Assembly: GCA_964445745.1 (NCBI GenBank)
Contig: CAYULU010000014.1
Coordinates: 1-40,841 of the forward strand
Source: UBA1443 sp964445745
GTDB lineage: Bacteria > Omnitrophota > Omnitrophia > Omnitrophales > Aquincolibacteriaceae
Direction: 5' to 3'
Length of the DNA stretch: 40,841 bases
Positions 38,127 through 40,841 of the stretch are shown here, in pieces (within the stretch, counting starts at the first letter, position 1; each line of letters starts with the position of its first letter). The notes beneath the pieces were generated by a model. That model saw only the letters and a program-made list of their open reading frames with translations, was not told the DNA's origin and ran no database searches. The translations under genes and the position numbers were made by a program.

Positions 38127-38636
38127 ATGAGAAAAAATACCCTGATCAATTCAAACACAAACGCAATAGCATCCTGCATCTATTTGATACGCGGAAGGAA
38201 GGTAATGCTCGATAGAGACCTTGCCATTCACTATGGGGTCAGCACTGAACATCTTAAAAGACAAGTCAGAAGAAATCAAAACCGGTTTCCTGATGACTTT
38301 ATGTTCGAGCTTTCCAAGGAGGAGACCCAAAATTGGAGATGCCAATTTGGCATCTCCAATTTTAGGGACAAAATGGGCCTTCGATATGCCCCGTTCGCTT
38401 TTACTGAACACGGTATCCTAATGCTCTCAAGTGTGCTCAAAAGCGAAAAAGCCGCTCAAGTCAATATTGCAATTATGCGAATCTTCCTACATCTTCGGCA
38501 AATGGTTGTTTCGCACAAAGATCTTGCATTAAAACTCGAGAGGGTGGATAGGACCGTGGAAAGGCACGATAAAAAAATTACGCAAATATATCAGATCGTG
38601 ACAAAATTCTTTACGTCGGAAAAGAAGCCATGTTGA
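38127..38636 (+). CDS. ORF6N domain-containing protein
   Basis: A 169-residue protein with an N-terminal ORF6N domain (about 14-100; KilA-N-related DNA-binding fold). Visible landmarks are VMLDRDLAIHYGVSTEHLKRQVRRN, FPDDFMFELSKEE and YAPFAFTEHGILMLSSVLKSEKA. A C-terminal helical tail (about 118-155) ends with repeated charged heptads. ORF6N proteins occur in phages and as common single-gene cargo in bacterial chromosomes, and their function is not settled. The high AT content, AT-rich upstream region and insertion between two parts of an etf locus suggest acquisition. It contains a perfect 35-nt palindrome in frame. Confidence 0.87.
   Translation: MRKNTLINSNTNAIASCIYLIRGRKVMLDRDLAIHYGVSTEHLKRQVRRNQNRFPDDFMFELSKEETQNWRCQFGISNFRDKMGLRYAPFAFTEHGILMLSSVLKSEKAAQVNIAIMRIFLHLRQMVVSHKDLALKLERVDRTVERHDKKITQIYQIVTKFFTSEKKPC
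38329..38363. repeat. perfect 35-nt palindrome inside the ORF6N gene
   Basis: aaaattggagatgccaa (38329-38345), a central t (38346) and ttggcatctccaatttt (38347-38363) form 17 perfect pairs around one base. It encodes the QNWRCQFGISNF part of the ORF6N domain, immediately before the conserved YAPFAFTEHG segment. Confidence 0.92.
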
Positions 38637-38688
38637 TTTAATCGAATAAACGTGTCCCCGGCGTACCCGGTATCTTTTCGGATCGGTT

Positions 38689-40542
38689 TTAATTGATGTT
38701 GGAATGCAGACCGCCGGAGCCGGCGCGGAAATCAACGTTGGTTAAGTCAGAACCTTCTTCGCGTGCGTAGGCGCAGTTCCAGAGGCAGGCCGCGCAGTGG
38801 ATACATTTCTCCCGATCGAAAAGAGGAACGCCGCCGTCCGGACCGGCTGTGATCGCCTGCCCTGAACACATCTCGATACAAATCTTTGTTTTGCATTTCT
38901 GGCATTTTCCGGCGTCGAGAAAAAGCACATGGTCGGCATAGCCATCCGCCGCCTGAACCTTCCCGCCAAGAAGAAGCGCGTCCTGATGCGAGATCAAAAG
39001 TTTCCCATCATACTTGATCTCGGGCCAACCCGCCGCGTCCATCATGGCGTCGTGCATGGAAGAATTCGTGGCCGCCATTTCCTTGAATGCCGCGTCGATT
39101 TTCTCCTTGGAAACTTTCTTGCCATAATATTTTTCGAGCGAAGGGATACGTGCGTGCGTGGGCTTCAATTTCACGGGAATAGTAAGAGCGCCGTTCGTGA
39201 ACCCGGCAAGACCCATCCCGATCATGCCGAGCTCAAAAGAAAGGCTAAACCCGTCCCGCGCCTGCTTCGCAACCTTGCCGTCTTTTTCTACCCAGCTCGA
39301 ACGGCGTTTGCCGAGATAATGGATCTCAAGATTTTCTTTTGTAAAAGGCTTACCGGCCTTAAGAATTTCGATCACGGCTTCCGCGAGCTGTACCCCCGTC
39401 ATCCAGGCCTCATCGACCCCGGAACCTTTGAGCATATTCGTGCTCCCGGAACCTTCGCCGATACGCGCGAAACCATCGCCCACAATAAAAGGCTCGCCGC
39501 GTATTCCGGCTTCCTGCAAACTTTTCGCGCCCCAGGATTTAAGGGTAGCGCCGTTTAAATGTTTCCAGAGCACGGGATGCTGCATCCAGTGCTGAAGGTA
39601 ACGGTACCCGGTCCGCATCGGGTTATCAAGCCAGGACGGAATAAAAATTCCAACCGATGCGGTGCGGTCCGGATAAACATAAAAGAAACCAAAAATCTCC
39701 GGTTCAGGATAGCCGAACGTGTGAATGACGGTCCCGGGCTGTAACGTTGTATTTTCTGGAAGCTCAACAACTGCCTTCATCCCGAGCGCCCACTCCCGTT
39801 GGTGATTGCCTTCCGGAAGCCCAAGTTTTTGGTCAAGGCTCTTCCCCACCGGTCCGTACGGCCCGTCTCCCACAACCGTAAGCGGTGCGTGAATATCCAT
39901 ACCGGAAGTAAACGCAGCCGTCGGGTTCCCCGATTTTTCAACACCCTGATCAACAAGGCGAACGCCCGCAACACGGTTAGAATCAAACAAGGGCTCTTTC
40001 ACGGGCATGCCCGGCCAGATCTGAATCATCCCGCCCCCCATGATATTGGAACCAAGCCACTGCGTGAATTGCCCCATGGAAAGGACCCAGCCGCCATGCT
40101 TTGCCATAAACGGAGGGATAAACGGAAGGCGGAACGCATGGTCCTTAAACCACGGCAAGATAACGCCGACGATCCGAAGGGCGACATCCACAATTTTGAG
40201 TAGCCAGGATCTCCGGCTTGCGCCCACCGGGTCCAGGAGGTAATAAACTTCTTCATGTTTGACAGGATGCGCCATCGGGATCTGGGAGAGTTCTTCATTC
40301 GTAAAAGAAGCCTTGATGCCTTTTGCTTCGGTCACGATCCCAGAAACGCCAAAACCGATATCATCCGCGCGCTCGTAACAGATGACCTGGAGCGGCATAC
40401 CAGGCATGGTCTTACTCTGAAAGTGCTCCGCAGAGGGATCCTCCGCCATCGCCCGGTTAAGTGTGGTAAGAAAACCCGCTGTGGCGGGGCCAAACCCGGT
40501 GCAGACAATATCGACATCCATTTTTTGGCGATCAGTGGTCAT
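38689..40542 (-). CDS. ETF:quinone oxidoreductase / FixC-like flavoprotein with C-terminal iron-sulfur domain
   Basis: Predicted flavoprotein of about 617 residues that passes electrons from ETF to membrane quinone. The N-terminus has a Rossmann FAD motif DIVCTGFGPATAGFL (residues about 10-24). Family features are VGDGPYGPVGKSL, FGFFYVYPDRTASVGIF and the FAD-contact VGDGFARIGEGSGSTNMLKGSGVDEAW (by position about 375-401). A C-terminal ferredoxin-like domain has CQKCKTKICIEMC and CIHCAACLWNC, eight cysteines in all, more than the four of mitochondrial ETF-QO, so up to two 4Fe-4S clusters are possible. An in-frame start 11 codons upstream is rejected; the ATG at 40542 has GGGTG just before it. 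It lies just after a partial gene at the right edge, in the same direction. Confidence 0.87.
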   Translation of the reverse strand: MTTDRQKMDVDIVCTGFGPATAGFLTTLNRAMAEDPSAEHFQSKTMPGMPLQVICYERADDIGFGVSGIVTEAKGIKASFTNEELSQIPMAHPVKHEEVYYLLDPVGASRRSWLLKIVDVALRIVGVILPWFKDHAFRLPFIPPFMAKHGGWVLSMGQFTQWLGSNIMGGGMIQIWPGMPVKEPLFDSNRVAGVRLVDQGVEKSGNPTAAFTSGMDIHAPLTVVGDGPYGPVGKSLDQKLGLPEGNHQREWALGMKAVVELPENTTLQPGTVIHTFGYPEPEIFGFFYVYPDRTASVGIFIPSWLDNPMRTGYRYLQHWMQHPVLWKHLNGATLKSWGAKSLQEAGIRGEPFIVGDGFARIGEGSGSTNMLKGSGVDEAWMTGVQLAEAVIEILKAGKPFTKENLEIHYLGKRRSSWVEKDGKVAKQARDGFSLSFELGMIGMGLAGFTNGALTIPVKLKPTHARIPSLEKYYGKKVSKEKIDAAFKEMAATNSSMHDAMMDAAGWPEIKYDGKLLISHQDALLLGGKVQAADGYADHVLFLDAGKCQKCKTKICIEMCSGQAITAGPDGGVPLFDREKCIHCAACLWNCAYAREEGSDLTNVDFRAGSGGLHSNIN

Positions 40543-40606
40543 TTTTACACCCAAAGATAAGGGGCCACGATCCATGTGCCACGCCGTTAGGCTCCCTTTG
40601 GGAGGG

Positions 40607-40643
40607 CCACGAAAATCGTGGTGCGTGGTACGTGGTGCGTGGA
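40607..40643. repeat. GTGCGTGG-type tandem repeat with a hairpin
   Basis: cgtggtgcgtggta (40617-40630) is followed by a second near-copy (40631-40643). The preceding ccacga-aaa-tcgtgg (40607-40621) is a six-pair hairpin that overlaps the first unit. It occupies most of the 108-base spacer before the ETF-QO gene. Confidence 0.4.
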
Positions 40644-40650
40644 CCGGTTT

Positions 40651-40841
40651 TTAGAGCGGATAATCGAGAGCTTCGGGAATCATCACCTGAGCCGCTGCCT
40701 CACCCGCGCGGTCTTTTGCCAGACGTGCGCCAGCCAGAGAGCAATCCAGTTTGGCGCGAAGCTCCGTAAAAGTCTTCAGCGCGGCGTCCGGAGAAGCACA
40801 AGTCGCCCCTTTGGCATGGTAGCCATAAACAAGCTCGGCAC
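40651..40841 (-). CDS. C-terminal fragment of an unidentified protein (runs off the window)
   Basis: Open frame entering from the right edge and ending at TAA 40653-40651. It gives about 62 residues, beginning AELVYGYHAKGATCASPD and ending AAAQVMIPEALDYPL. The alanine-rich helical segment ALKTFTELRAKLDCSLAGAR is followed by LAKDRAGEAAAQ. I do not recognise the family from this fragment. It is on the same strand as the ETF-QO gene, 108 bases upstream, and may share its operon, so a redox partner is possible but unproven. Confidence 0.6.
   Translation of the reverse strand, partial: AELVYGYHAKGATCASPDAALKTFTELRAKLDCSLAGARLAKDRAGEAAAQVMIPEALDYPL

Noticed and set aside
1..40841. CRISPR arrays, IS elements, prophage or rRNA genes
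   Set aside because: No regularly spaced repeats, transposase, integrase or rRNA signatures were seen. The ORF6N gene is the only candidate mobile-type gene.

Overview
This window looks like a chromosomal segment of a Gram-negative (diderm) bacterium. LptF, a 16-stranded-type outer-membrane porin, signal-peptide-bearing secreted proteins and an ETF:quinone oxidoreductase support a diderm cell plan. The secreted protein at the left edge carries the ELTTYYPAP...EYKNL signature that I associate with Omnitrophota (candidate phylum OP3), so that phylum is my best guess; the assignment is inference. A run of 100 N inside ftsH shows that this is a scaffolded, probably metagenomic, assembly.

Layout. 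(1) 1-6.5 kb, minus strand: a housekeeping run tRNA(CAT) - tilS - ftsH - folP - yebC - ruvC - secreted 'VGIGT' surface protein. (2) 6.7-7.8 kb, plus strand: a HAD-family phosphatase. (3) 7.8-14.2 kb, minus strand: a probable operon metW - queF - tpx - small secreted protein - TPR protein - HAD phosphatase - DEDDy exonuclease - dsbD - lptF. (4) 14.4-16.5 kb, minus: a Wzz/BY-kinase fusion. (5) 16.9-35.2 kb: a large phosphate island. PhoB-PhoR (plus strand) converge on phoU. Upstream of phoU, all on the minus strand, lie a first Pst transporter (pstS-pstC-pstA and two adjacent pstB genes), a second Pst transporter with oversized PstC and PstA (porin - pstS - pstC - pstA - pstB), a small secreted protein, and a low-affinity Pit permease with its DUF47/PhoU-like partner. 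Two 11-bp-phased TTTACA direct repeats that resemble Pho boxes precede the porin and the small secreted protein. (6) 35.4-40.8 kb: divergent electron-transfer flavoprotein subunits (etfB-etfA) and an ETF-QO/FixC-like protein with a C-terminal iron-sulfur domain, interrupted by a plus-strand pair, an RluE-type pseudouridine synthase and an ORF6N-domain protein that looks acquired. The last gene is cut by the right edge.

How it works together. The island covers the phosphate path: outer-membrane entry (porin), two periplasmic binding proteins, two ABC importers, one ion-coupled permease, two PhoU-type regulators and the PhoR/PhoB sensor-regulator pair. The most unusual observation is that the two adjacent PstB ATPases of system 1 have complementary motif losses. 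PstB1 lost its ABC signature but keeps the Q-loop and H-loop; PstB2 keeps the signature but lost the Q-loop Gln and the switch His. In a PstB1/PstB2 heterodimer this leaves exactly one consensus and one degenerate ATP site, the architecture of asymmetric ABC transporters, whereas PstB is normally treated as a homodimer. Other points worth a look are a perfect 35-nt palindrome inside the ORF6N gene, the long nested hairpin upstream of the porin, and the ETF clade with a rewritten FAD-binding tail.
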